Shown here one piece after another: positions 9,324 to 18,379 of a DNA stretch of 64,000 bases. Each line of letters opens with the position of its first letter. Positions within the stretch are counted from its first letter, which is position 1. The notes beneath the pieces are model-generated. The model had not been told where the DNA came from, did no database searches, and was given only the letters and a program-made list of their open reading frames with translations. The DNA lies in NCBI RefSeq assembly GCF_000270305.1, contig NC_015737.1:2604501-2668500 (forward strand), written 5' to 3'. The DNA comes from Clostridium sp. SY8519. Its GTDB lineage: Bacteria > Bacillota > Clostridia > Lachnospirales > Lachnospiraceae. Both the position numbers and the translations under genes were made by a program.

Positions 9324-10655
9324 TCAGCGTCTGCGGCGCTTTCTGCGCTGCAGTTTATAGGACTTGCGGATTTTGTTTCCTTTGTCCGCAAGACGCACAA
9401 TCCGATCCGGCGCTTCTTCCACCACCGGCCGGGTAATTCCCGGAAATGGCAGGATACTGAACGGATCGTCTTTTCTGCTGTCTTTTTTTCTGCTGTCTAT
9501 CTCTTCCTGCGATGCAGTGCTGTTTTCCGACGGGTTTTCCTGTTCCTGCGGTTTTCCGCCGCTGTCGGAAGTCTGCTGTTCCGGCGGTTCCGTCAGATCA
9601 TGCAGCAGAGGTTCTCCGGCCGCACCCGGCTTCCGTTCGGATCCTGGCGGGAAAGAAGCGGACCGTCTGTTTCCCCTTCCTGCAGCGGATTTGCTCCGAC
9701 CGGCCGATGGCGCCGGCTGGTTATAATCATCCTCCAGTACCCGCCGCTGCCGCAGTTCCCGCAGTTTTTCCTCGAAGGGATCTTCTTCATCCGGCACATA
9801 TTCCAGTCCCTGGGCAGCCGCCCGTTTGGCGGCTTTGCTCCGTTTGAACTCGGCAATAATCATCTCCAGGGCATAGTTTACTTCCCCGCAGGCAAAGAAA
9901 ATGATCATGCAGATGTCCAGCCAGAACGCCACAATGACAATGGTAGTCAGGCTGCCGTATAAGGAAAATCCGTTAAAAAACCGAATGGCAATAGACAGGA
10001 AGAAGGAAAACACATACCAGGCCGCCGTACAGCCAATGGCTCCAACCAGCTGACTGCGGAAAGTACAGACATGGTTCGGAATCGCCTTGTAAATAAAGGC
10101 AAAAATAATAGTCAGAACCGCAAAAATGATCAGCAGTCTTCCCTTCAGCAGAAAATCAAAGATCTGACTGGCGGCTGTAAACCGTCCGGCGCCCAGCGCT
10201 TTCAGCTTCTCTCCGAATACCACCAGAATCAGTACCAGAATGATCCCGAGAATCAGCAGAAATGTCTCTATCATGGCCCGGGCCCGCAGTTTGAACCAGT
10301 TACGGGTCTCTTTCACTTCATATATTTCATTCAGCCCGTTTCGCAAGCTGTGGATACATTTCGCAGATGAGTAGACAGCAAAGATTACCGTAATAATCAT
10401 GGCTTTTGCTGAATTGGTATATACTTCTTTTACAATCGATGCCACCCAGGGAGACACCTCGCCCGGCAGTATATAATGAATCGTCTTTACCACCGTATCC
10501 TGAGAAATCGGCGTATAGCGAATCAGTGAAACAAAAACAAGCAGAAAAGGAATCACCGACAAAATGATAAACAGAGCTGCCTGCGCTGCATAAGCCGTGA
10601 TATTATCTTTCGTTATTTTCTTTGAAAAGTAAGCAATAATCGACTGGTAATTCAT
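9324..10655 (-). CDS. YihY/BrkB family integral membrane protein
   Basis: This 443-aa protein has a conserved N-terminal domain of about 290 residues with roughly six hydrophobic segments (near 22-45, 85-105, 130-155, 180-200, 210-232 and 240-262). The sequences TAYAAQAALFIILSVIPFLL and IYGAYS-like loops are typical of the family once misnamed ribonuclease BN. The C-terminal ~150 residues are low-complexity, charged and rich in Ser, Glu, Arg and Lys, so probably a disordered cytosolic tail ending in RRKRRRR. The family's molecular role is unproven. It lies between the 6S RNA gene and pheS and probably heads a yihY-pheS-pheT transcript. Confidence 0.85.
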   Translation of the reverse strand: MNYQSIIAYFSKKITKDNITAYAAQAALFIILSVIPFLLVFVSLIRYTPISQDTVVKTIHYILPGEVSPWVASIVKEVYTNSAKAMIITVIFAVYSSAKCIHSLRNGLNEIYEVKETRNWFKLRARAMIETFLLILGIILVLILVVFGEKLKALGAGRFTAASQIFDFLLKGRLLIIFAVLTIIFAFIYKAIPNHVCTFRSQLVGAIGCTAAWYVFSFFLSIAIRFFNGFSLYGSLTTIVIVAFWLDICMIIFFACGEVNYALEMIIAEFKRSKAAKRAAAQGLEYVPDEEDPFEEKLRELRQRRVLEDDYNQPAPSAGRSKSAAGRGNRRSASFPPGSERKPGAAGEPLLHDLTEPPEQQTSDSGGKPQEQENPSENSTASQEEIDSRKKDSRKDDPFSILPFPGITRPVVEEAPDRIVRLADKGNKIRKSYKLQRRKRRRR

Positions 10656-10716
10656 GGAATTTATACACCTACAGAGCCTGTCCCCGGATTCGCGATCCCC
10701 CGGATGCTCTGAACTG

Positions 10717-10947
10717 GAAAAAGAAGCTGCGGCATAACGCAGCTTCTTGATCTTAAATATACTCCCAAAATGCCGGCCCTGTATTTTGAGTCCTAGCGTG
10801 TGCTAGGTGGGAATCCGCAGCATATCCCTCTGTCATCCGTTCAGGACGGCACGACATAAGAACAGCAATTATGAGAAGCCCTGATAAAAAATGTAGGTTC
10901 AAAATTACAGGGTTGTCGCACATCTCAGGATATTCGTTTATTTTCTA
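10717..10947 (-). ncRNA. ssrS: 6S RNA
   Basis: A strong promoter points leftward (-35 TTGAAA at 10976-10981, 16-bp spacer, -10 TATAAT at 10954-10959), and a Rho-independent terminator ends at 10717, giving a transcript of about 230 nt with no ORF. Its 5' end carries the 6S-like CCTGAGATGTGCG. The ends pair as in 6S RNA: CCTGAGATG with CATTTTGGG (G-U pairs allowed) and CCCTGT with ACAGGG, enclosing a large central region. 6S RNA mimics an open promoter and sequesters sigma-A RNA polymerase in stationary phase. This fills the otherwise gene-free 10656-11012 interval. The identification rests on sequence and folding by eye. Confidence 0.8.
10718..10743 (-). terminator. Rho-independent terminator of 6S RNA
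   Basis: On the minus strand AAGAAGCTGCG pairs with CGCAGCTTCTT around a TTATGC loop and runs into T5. It ends the 6S transcript just before the yihY-like gene. Confidence 0.85.
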
Positions 10948-10953
10948 TAAAGT

Positions 10954-10981
10954 ATTATACTAGTTCCTGTCAGTTTTTCAA
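10954..10981 (-). promoter_or_regulatory. Sigma-A-type promoter of 6S RNA
   Basis: TTGAAA at 10976-10981 and a perfect TATAAT at 10954-10959 are separated by 16 bp. Transcription is expected to start near 10947. Confidence 0.75.
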
Positions 10982-11012
10982 TACTTCAATTTCACGAAAA
11001 TGGTATCTGTGT

Positions 11013-11441
11013 TCAGACAGTTTCCTCTGACTGTCTTCCAAGACTGCCCTTTTTCAATGAAAACCCGTGGAGAAACAGCTGCTCTAACGTCATCACCCGA
11101 TACGCCTTGTCCTTTCTGCACATAATCACGGCAAATTCGCCGGAGCAGAATTCCGACAGTACCTGTCTGCAGATTCCGCAGGGGGACACATAATCCGTAC
11201 TGTCGCTGATGATTACCAGCTGGGTAAACGCTCTTTTTCCATCACTTACCGCTTTCAAAAGGGCTGTGCGCTCCGCACACACTGTGGCGCCGTAGGAAGC
11301 ATTTTCCACATTGCACCCGGTATAGACGCTCCCGTCATCACACAGGAGCGCTGCTCCCACATGAAAGCCGGAATAAGGGGCATACGCTTTTTCACGCGCT
11401 TCTTCTGCCCGGTCAATCAGTTCTTTTATGGATGTCTGCAT
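11013..11441 (-). CDS. cdd: Cytidine deaminase
   Basis: The product is 142 aa from the ATG 9 nt after AAGGAG (an earlier in-frame ATG at 11450 abuts the RBS and is less likely). Zinc-binding and catalytic motifs are intact: CAERTAL with the catalytic Glu, and PCGICRQ with the two paired cysteines. The substrate-binding NVENASYG is also present. The enzyme deaminates cytidine and deoxycytidine to uridine forms in pyrimidine salvage. It follows deoC directly, forming a nucleoside salvage pair. Length and motifs match the tetrameric short CDA family. Confidence 0.96.
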   Translation of the reverse strand: MQTSIKELIDRAEEAREKAYAPYSGFHVGAALLCDDGSVYTGCNVENASYGATVCAERTALLKAVSDGKRAFTQLVIISDSTDYVSPCGICRQVLSEFCSGEFAVIMCRKDKAYRVMTLEQLFLHGFSLKKGSLGRQSEETV

Positions 11442-11485
11442 CTGTACCATCTCCTTATGGGCTGCTTTTCCGGATAGGAACCGCC

Positions 11486-12130
11486 TTATTCTTCCAGCAT
11501 GCAGATGGCGCTGCTGGTCCCGATCCGGGAGCAGCCGGCTGCAATGTAAGCCTCAAATTCCTCCCGGGTGCGGATCCCGCCGGAGGCTTTGATCTTAACA
11601 TCCGGACCGATGTGTTCCCTGATCAGTTTCACATCCTCCAGCGAAGCGCCTGCCGTGCCAAATCCGGTAGAGGTTTTGATATAATCTGCACCGGCATCTG
11701 TCACGACCTGACACATGCGGATCTTTTCCTTATCCGTCAGATAACAGGTTTCAATAATCACTTTTAAAATTTTATCCGGAATCAATGCGCGGACCGCGCG
11801 GATCTCTTCCTCAACTTCCCGGTAAAGCCCTGCTTTCACCATGCCGATATGAACCACAAGATCAAATTCATCGGCACCATCCTGCAGCGCCTGGCGGGTT
11901 TCGGCCAGTTTTGCCTCCAGGGAGCAGTTGCCCAGGGGAAACCCGATCACGGTACCGATCTTCAGATTCCGGAAACAATCGTGGGCCTTTTTTACATAAC
12001 TGCTGGGAATACATACGGAGGCCATCCGAAAGGTCAGGGCTTCCGTACACAATTTCTGAATATCCGCCCAGGTCACATACGCTTTCAGCGCTGTGTGATC
12101 CACGTAGCGGAACAATGCTTCTTTTTTCAT
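11486..12130 (-). CDS. deoC: Deoxyribose-phosphate aldolase
   Basis: The 214-aa TIM-barrel enzyme cleaves 2-deoxyribose-5-phosphate to glyceraldehyde-3-phosphate and acetaldehyde. The Schiff-base lysine is Lys152 in YIKTSTGF, and the second catalytic lysine is Lys181 in KASGGI; VDHTALK at the N-terminus is also typical. The ATG is 3 bp beyond the stop of the upstream membrane-protein gene. With cdd below it and the end of deoB at the far right of the window, most of deoxyribonucleoside catabolism is represented. Confidence 0.97.
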   Translation of the reverse strand: MKKEALFRYVDHTALKAYVTWADIQKLCTEALTFRMASVCIPSSYVKKAHDCFRNLKIGTVIGFPLGNCSLEAKLAETRQALQDGADEFDLVVHIGMVKAGLYREVEEEIRAVRALIPDKILKVIIETCYLTDKEKIRMCQVVTDAGADYIKTSTGFGTAGASLEDVKLIREHIGPDVKIKASGGIRTREEFEAYIAAGCSRIGTSSAICMLEE

Positions 12131-12133
12131 AAT

Positions 12134-12523
12134 TTACACATACTTCTTCTTTGCTTTTTTCAGCGTAATAAAAAACCAGACAATCGCAATGACAAATGCT
12201 GCCAGAACGATCATCTCCAGCTTTCCGAGATGCAGCCAGAAATCTGTGATGATCCCGAAAAAGCCGTAAAGAATGCACAGAATTCCAAAGATTCTGGTCT
12301 TCGGTGACATATAATTGCAGAATGCATTCGGTTTTCTTGCCCGGAGCAGTTCCTCGTTTGATAAGAGCCACTGCATCGGTTCGCCGGTTTTCTGCATTTT
12401 ATTGGCCGCGTACACGGAGTAGGCCCCGTAAATCAGCAGAATCACATTGAATACGGTCATAAAATGACCCTGCGTAATGTCAAGACTCTGCGCACTCTGT
12501 GTCAGAAACGCCACTTCTGTCAT
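12134..12523 (-). CDS. Small integral membrane protein of unknown function
   Basis: From the ATG at 12521-12523 (preceded by GAGGAAAA) the product is 129 aa. It shows three hydrophobic segments: FMTVFNVILLIYGAYSVYAA near 20-40, a central FGILCILYGFFGIITDFWL near 75-95, and a C-terminal MIVLAAFVIAIVWFFITL, ending in the basic KKAKKKYV. I do not recognise a named family. It is embedded between thrC and deoC with very short spacing on the deoC side, so it is probably co-transcribed. No function is proposed. Confidence 0.7.
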   Translation of the reverse strand: MTEVAFLTQSAQSLDITQGHFMTVFNVILLIYGAYSVYAANKMQKTGEPMQWLLSNEELLRARKPNAFCNYMSPKTRIFGILCILYGFFGIITDFWLHLGKLEMIVLAAFVIAIVWFFITLKKAKKKYV

Positions 12524-12547
12524 GCTGTTTTCCTCATATCCGTATGC

Positions 12548-12585
12548 GTTCCCGGCAGGACACATTCCTGTGCTCCGCCGGGAAC
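12548..12585. other. Long intergenic hairpin between thrC and the small membrane-protein gene
   Basis: GTTCCCGGC pairs perfectly with GCCGGGAAC, and pairing continues inward to a GGAA tetraloop on the minus strand, about 17 bp with one mismatch. No T-tract follows, so it looks more like an mRNA processing or stability element than a strong terminator. Confidence 0.45.
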
Positions 12586-12605
12586 CACTGTCTTTGTTTT
12601 ACTGT

Positions 12606-14090
12606 CTATTTCAGAAAATCTCTTACCACATCCGGCATCTCATTGATCTCGCATACCGTCTTATGGCGTACCGGCGCGCTGCGGATCTCCTCGATTGCCC
12701 GCGGCACTTTCACGCCGGACAGTTCGGACAGTTTGTCCACCAGTTCAAAATCTCCCAGATCCACGGATTCCGGATGGATGGCGTTCATGACGCTTCTGGA
12801 AAACTTAAACGGACTTGCCGTGGAAGCGATCACTGTTTTTTTCGTATCCCCGGTTTCTGCCAGATACTTTTTATACACTTTAGCGGCAACAGCCGTATGC
12901 GTATCAATGACATATCCGGTCTTTTCATAAATCTCACGGATGACATCCGCAGTCTCCGCCTCCGTCGTGTAATTCCCGTAAAAGACAGCCAGCTGCTCCC
13001 GCATTTCCGGGGTGATTTCATACTTTCCGCTGGTAACCAGCGCCTGCATCAGCGCTTTGTTCTTTTCGGAATCATTCCCGCAGATCCGGTAAATCAGACG
13101 CTCCAGATTGCTGGAAATCAGGATATCCATCGACGGGGAAGAGGTCAGGATAAACGGTCGGTTTTTATCATAGGTGCCGGTGGAGAAAAAGTCAAACAGC
13201 ACTTTGTTCTCATTGGAAGCGCAGAGCAGACGGGCAATGGGCAGTCCCATGCAGCGGGCATAGAAAGCGGCAAGAATGTTGCCGAAATTGCCGGTGGGAA
13301 CCGTTACATTGATCTGCTCTCCCTCCTGAACCGCGCCCCGGCGGATCAGCTGCGCATAGGCATAGACATAATATACAATCTGAGGAACCAGACGGCCGAT
13401 GTTGATGGAATTGGCAGAGGAGAACTGGAATCCCCTGGCATTGATCTCAGCGTTTAATGCCGGATCGGAAAACATCTTCTTTACTCCGGTCTGCGCCTCG
13501 TCAAAATTGCCGTGGATTCCCACTACCATGGTATTCTCACCCTTCTGGGTAACCATCTGTTTTTCCTGAATCGGGCTGACACCGTTTTTCGGATAAAATA
13601 CAACGATCCGTGTGCCTTCCACATCAGCAAATCCGGCCAGGGCCGCTTTTCCGGTATCTCCGGATGTGGCGGTCAGAATCACAATATCATTGGTGACTTT
13701 GTTTTTTCTGGCTGCAGTAATCATCAGATGGGGCAGAATGGACAGCGCCATATCTTTAAAAGCTATTGTGGCTCCGTGAAACAGCTCCAGATAATAGGCT
13801 CCGTCTTTTTCCACAAGAGGCGCGATCTCTTCTGTGTCAAACTTGGAGTCATAGGCGCGGGCAATGCAGGTTTTTAATTCTTCTTCGGTAAAATCCGTCA
13901 GAAATCTGCGCATTACCTCATAGGCCACTTCCTGATACGTCATTTTGCTCAAAACGTCCATTGGCACATCCAAACGGGGTATTTCCGTCGGAACATAGAG
14001 TCCGCCGCCGCCGGCCAGCCCGTTCAGAATCGCCTGGGAGGCTGTTACCTTTTCCGATGAATCTCTGGTATTTTCATATAAGATTGCCAT
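12606..14090 (-). CDS. thrC: Threonine synthase
   Basis: The product is 494 aa from ATG 14088-14090, which lies 9-10 nt after AGGAG; an upstream in-frame TTG at 14096 is too close to the RBS. The PLP lysine lies in ATIAFKDMAL near residue 115 and the phosphate-binding loop is TATSGDTGKAAL. It converts O-phosphohomoserine to threonine. The long form with an N-terminal STRDSSEKVTASQAIL-like segment matches the fungal/proteobacterial-type ThrC rather than the short Bacillus form. It follows leuD and fits a branched-chain/threonine amino-acid block. Confidence 0.96.
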   Translation of the reverse strand: MAILYENTRDSSEKVTASQAILNGLAGGGGLYVPTEIPRLDVPMDVLSKMTYQEVAYEVMRRFLTDFTEEELKTCIARAYDSKFDTEEIAPLVEKDGAYYLELFHGATIAFKDMALSILPHLMITAARKNKVTNDIVILTATSGDTGKAALAGFADVEGTRIVVFYPKNGVSPIQEKQMVTQKGENTMVVGIHGNFDEAQTGVKKMFSDPALNAEINARGFQFSSANSINIGRLVPQIVYYVYAYAQLIRRGAVQEGEQINVTVPTGNFGNILAAFYARCMGLPIARLLCASNENKVLFDFFSTGTYDKNRPFILTSSPSMDILISSNLERLIYRICGNDSEKNKALMQALVTSGKYEITPEMREQLAVFYGNYTTEAETADVIREIYEKTGYVIDTHTAVAAKVYKKYLAETGDTKKTVIASTASPFKFSRSVMNAIHPESVDLGDFELVDKLSELSGVKVPRAIEEIRSAPVRHKTVCEINEMPDVVRDFLK

Positions 14091-14145
14091 TCTCAATCAC
14101 TCCTGTATTGTATTTCTCTGTCAGACCCGGGTAGCAGTCTGTCTG

Positions 14146-14637
14146 TTACTTTCCCTGATTAATGTAATTGACCAGACCTTCACAGTCAATGATTTTCTGC
14201 ATAAACGGAGGAAACGCCTGTCCCTGATAGGTTTTTCCGGTTGTCTGATCGGTAATCACACCGCTGTCAAAATCAACTTCCACCCGGTCTCCCGCCGCAA
14301 TCTCCTTTGCGGCTTCCGGACATTCAATGATCGGAAGGCCGATATTGATAGCATTGCGGTAGAAAATCCTGGCAAACGTCTCTGCGATAACGCAGCTGAC
14401 ACCGGCAGCCTTGATCGCGATGGGCGCATGCTCCCGGGAAGACCCGCAGCCGAAGTTTTTTGCGGCTACCATAATGTCTCCCTGCTGTACTTTATGCACA
14501 AACTCCTGATCGATATCTTCCATACAATGCTGCGCCAGCTCCTTCGGATCCGAAGAGTTCAGGTATCTGGCAGGAATGATTACATCGGTATCTACATTGT
14601 CTCCGTATTTGAAGACGGTTCCGTTGGCTGATTTCAT
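14146..14637 (-). CDS. leuD: 3-isopropylmalate dehydratase small subunit
   Basis: The 163-aa protein is the swivel domain of isopropylmalate isomerase. [15 protein letters not shown] is near the N-terminus and [12 protein letters not shown] near residues 60-72, both diagnostic. It is of the short LeuD2/archaeal-like class. It begins 14 bp after leuC with AGGAGGAG in front and works as a heterodimer with LeuC in leucine synthesis. A homoaconitase-like role is formally possible for this class, but the ilv-leu context supports leucine. Confidence 0.95.
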   Translation of the reverse strand: MKSANGTVFKYGDNVDTDVIIPARYLNSSDPKELAQHCMEDIDQEFVHKVQQGDIMVAAKNFGCGSSREHAPIAIKAAGVSCVIAETFARIFYRNAINIGLPIIECPEAAKEIAAGDRVEVDFDSGVITDQTTGKTYQGQAFPPFMQKIIDCEGLVNYINQGK

Positions 14638-14651
14638 CTGTACTCCTCCTT

Positions 14652-15908
14652 TTATGCTTCCGGTCCGCTGATTTTTCCGGTCAGGGCGCTTGCCGCTGCC
14701 ACTGCCGGGCTGGCCAAATATACTTCAGAATCCACATGGCCCATACGTCCCACAAAGTTGCGGTTGGTCGTGGATACGCAGCGCTCACCGGCCGCAAGGA
14801 CTCCCATGTATCCGCCCAGACACGGACCGCAGGTGGGTGTGCTGACCACGGCGCCTGCCTCGATAAATATCTTCAGAAGCCCCTCTTCCATGGCCTGCAG
14901 ATAGATCTCCTGTGTAGCGGGAATAATGATGGTTCGGACATGATCAGACACTTTCTTCCCCTTCATGATCTCTGCGGCCATCCGCAGATCGGAAATGTGT
15001 CCGTTGGTGCAGGAACCGATCACGACCTGATCAATCCTTACGTCGCCTACTTCATCAATGGTACGTGTGTTTTCCGGAAGATGCGGGAAGGAAACCGTCG
15101 GCTTCAGTTCGGACAAATCGATGGTGTAAGTTTCTTCGTATACCGCATCCTCATCGGCGGTATATTCTGTATATTCCTGCGCGCAGTGCTCTTTCAGGTA
15201 CGCGCGGGTAATATCATCCACCGGGAAGATTCCGTTCTTTCCGCCTGCTTCAATCGCCATATTGGCAATCGAAAAACGATCGTCCATATTCAGATACTGA
15301 ATGCCGTCACCGGTGAATTCCATGGATTTGTACAGCGCGCCGTCCACACCGATCCTACCGATGATGTGCAGAATGACATCTTTGCCGCAGACATATCTGG
15401 ACGGTTTTCCGGTCAGCTCAAAACGAATGGCGGAAGGTACTTTGAACCATGCCTTGCCCGTGGCCATTCCGGCTGCCATATCTGTACTGCCCACTCCTGT
15501 GGAAAATGCACCCAGCGCCCCGTACGTGCAGGTATGTGAATCTGCTCCGATCACCGCGTCGCCGGCCTTTACCAGTCCCTGTTCCGGCAGGAGGGCGTGC
15601 TCGATTCCCATTTTGCCGACATCAAAGAAATTGGTGATTTGGTTGCGGCAGGCGAATTCCCGGACACATTTGGTGTGTTCTGCCGATTTGATGTCCTTGT
15701 TGGGCACGAAATGATCCATGACAAGGGCAATCTTGTCTTTATGGAACACCCCGTCCACCTTCATTTTTTCAATTTCGTGAATGGCTACCGGCGAAGTGAT
15801 ATCATTCCCGAGTACAAGGTCCAAATCCGCTTCTATGAGCTGTCCTGCTTCCACAGAATCCAATCCTGCGTGTGCCGCAAGGATCTTCTGGGTCATCGTC
15901 ATTCCCAT
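14652..15908 (-). CDS. leuC: 3-isopropylmalate dehydratase large subunit
   Basis: The 418-aa aconitase-fold subunit carries the [4Fe-4S] cluster. The ligand cysteines are in [12 protein letters not shown] (about 298-309) and PTCGPCLGG (about 357-365). [19 protein letters not shown] matches the catalytic region. The length fits the LeuC2 class that pairs with a ~163-aa LeuD. A GGAGG lies 7 nt before the ATG. It is the second enzyme of leucine biosynthesis and lies 80 bp after ilvC. leuA and leuB are not in this window. Confidence 0.96.
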   Translation of the reverse strand: MGMTMTQKILAAHAGLDSVEAGQLIEADLDLVLGNDITSPVAIHEIEKMKVDGVFHKDKIALVMDHFVPNKDIKSAEHTKCVREFACRNQITNFFDVGKMGIEHALLPEQGLVKAGDAVIGADSHTCTYGALGAFSTGVGSTDMAAGMATGKAWFKVPSAIRFELTGKPSRYVCGKDVILHIIGRIGVDGALYKSMEFTGDGIQYLNMDDRFSIANMAIEAGGKNGIFPVDDITRAYLKEHCAQEYTEYTADEDAVYEETYTIDLSELKPTVSFPHLPENTRTIDEVGDVRIDQVVIGSCTNGHISDLRMAAEIMKGKKVSDHVRTIIIPATQEIYLQAMEEGLLKIFIEAGAVVSTPTCGPCLGGYMGVLAAGERCVSTTNRNFVGRMGHVDSEVYLASPAVAAASALTGKISGPEA

Positions 15909-15934
15909 ATATTTTCCTCCGATATATCAATAAC

Positions 15935-15958
15935 GGGCTGCCGTATAAGCGACAGCCC
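15935..15958 (-). other. Hairpin between ilvC and leuC
   Basis: On the minus strand GGGCTGTCG pairs with CGGCAGCCC (one G-U) around CTTATA. It is not followed by a T-run, so termination is unlikely; it may stabilise or process the ilv-leu mRNA. Confidence 0.4.
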
Positions 15959-15988
15959 ACAATTTTCCCATAAAAAGTATGATGCTTA

Positions 15989-17041
<1,053 letters not shown>

Positions 17042-17545
17042 TTATACCAGCAAATTGGACACATTCGCGGAACCCCTGCTCAGGCCGGAAGCACCGGTTC
17101 GCGCAAGTTCCAGAATGTTATAATCTTTGACCAGATCCACAAAGGCGTCTAACTTGCTCTGTGTTCCCGTCAGCTCGACGATCATGGAATCCTGTGATAC
17201 ATCGATAATGTTGGCCCGGAAAATATTGGCCACGGAAAGGATTTCGGAGCGTTTGTCCGCATCTACGTGAATCTTAACAAGAATCAGTTCCCTGGTCACG
17301 GAATCTTCCGGACGAAGCTGTTTGATGTCAATGACATCTTCCAGCTTTGCCAGCTGCTTCTCGATCTGTTCCAGGATATCATCGTCTCCGGTGGATACGA
17401 TGGTGATCCGGGTAAACCGCGGATCTGCGGTAATACCTGCAGAAAAACTGTCGATATTGTACCCTCTTCTGCTGAACAGACCGGAGATATGACTGAGCAC
17501 TCCGGATGTATTCTCAACCAGCAGGGAAAAGATAACTTTTCTCAT
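17042..17545 (-). CDS. ilvN: Acetolactate synthase small (regulatory) subunit
   Basis: The 167-aa protein has an N-terminal ACT domain (FSLLVENTSGVLSHISGLFSRRGYNIDS) that binds valine for feedback inhibition, followed by the C-terminal activator domain of IlvH/IlvN. GGGAG lies 7 nt before the ATG. It heads the ilv-leu segment with a near-consensus promoter. The large subunit is encoded elsewhere, which is unusual for an ilvBN(C) arrangement. Confidence 0.95.
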   Translation of the reverse strand: MRKVIFSLLVENTSGVLSHISGLFSRRGYNIDSFSAGITADPRFTRITIVSTGDDDILEQIEKQLAKLEDVIDIKQLRPEDSVTRELILVKIHVDADKRSEILSVANIFRANIIDVSQDSMIVELTGTQSKLDAFVDLVKDYNILELARTGASGLSRGSANVSNLLV

Positions 17546-17630
17546 AAAGCATCTCCCTATACAAGGCTTCTCCGTAAAGAATCCGCCTGCATCAATTGAA
17601 TCCAGTATGTAAAAAAATTACGCAAGATTA

Positions 17631-17659
17631 ATTCTAGCAACATACATTTTCTTTGTCAA
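17631..17659 (-). promoter_or_regulatory. Promoter of the ilvN-ilvC(-leuCD) operon
   Basis: TTGACA (17654-17659), a 17-bp spacer and TAGAAT (17631-17636) precede ilvN, leaving a leader of about 80 nt. I see no T-box or Ile/Leu/Val-rich leader peptide in it. Confidence 0.8.
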
Positions 17660-17692
17660 TAGTTTATCGCACTAAAGTATTTGCCCTGCAGC

Positions 17693-18379
17693 TCATGATC
17701 CTGACGGATCCTCCGGCTTTCTCCGGATGATATGGGCCGGATCCTTGTAGATACTGTCTGCCGGAATCACTCCGCGGACACAGGACACCGGGTAAATATT
17801 TGTGGTTCTGCCGACTACGGTCCCGGGATTCAGGACGCTGTTGCATCCGACTTCCACCAGATCTCCCAGCATAGCCCCCACTTTTTTCCTGCCGGTGGCG
17901 ATCTGTTCTGCTCCGTCCCGGATCACAACCAGGGCTTTGTCCGATTTTACATTGGATGTAATGGATCCCGCTCCCATATGCGCCCGGAATCCGAGGATCG
18001 AATCCCCGACATAATTGTAATGGGGCACCTGTACGCCGTTAAACAGTATCACATTCTTCAGTTCGGTGGAATTGCCCACTACAGCGCCGCGGCCTACGAT
18101 GGCGGAACCGCGGATAAAAGCGCAGTGACGCACTTCCGCGCCCTCGTCAATAATCAGAGGGCCGCCCAGATAGGCGCTGTCAAATACTTTTGCGTTTCTG
18201 GCCACCCAGACTTCCTCGCCTCTTTGCTCATAAACTGCCGGATCCAGTGTCGGCCCCAGCCGTCGGATGTAATCCGCCAGGCCTTCCAGCAATTCCCACG
18301 GATACTCCGCGGTTTTCATATAATCTGCCGCTATGGTCTCGGAAAGGTCATAGAGGCTGCTGATTTTACAAGATTCCAT
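17693..18379 (-). CDS. Left-handed beta-helix (hexapeptide) protein, GlmU C-terminal-like
   Basis: The 228-aa protein consists mostly of hexapeptide repeats (for example VARNAKVFDSAYLGGPLI, VGRGAVVGNSTELKN, VGCNSVLNPGTVVG), which fold as a left-handed parallel beta-helix. It resembles the acetyltransferase half of sugar-1-phosphate nucleotidyltransferases such as GlmU but lacks the N-terminal nucleotidyltransferase domain. Database names like UDP-N-acetylglucosamine pyrophosphorylase would therefore be misleading. The ATG overlaps the topB stop by one base (TAATG). An acyl- or acetyltransferase role is an inference from the fold; the substrate is unknown. Confidence 0.75.
   Translation of the reverse strand: MESCKISSLYDLSETIAADYMKTAEYPWELLEGLADYIRRLGPTLDPAVYEQRGEEVWVARNAKVFDSAYLGGPLIIDEGAEVRHCAFIRGSAIVGRGAVVGNSTELKNVILFNGVQVPHYNYVGDSILGFRAHMGAGSITSNVKSDKALVVIRDGAEQIATGRKKVGAMLGDLVEVGCNSVLNPGTVVGRTTNIYPVSCVRGVIPADSIYKDPAHIIRRKPEDPSGS

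Noticed and set aside
17546..17630. Leader peptide MQADSLRRSLV before ilvN as an attenuation device
   Set aside because: It lacks runs of Ile, Leu or Val codons, has no good RBS, and no terminator hairpin follows before ilvN.
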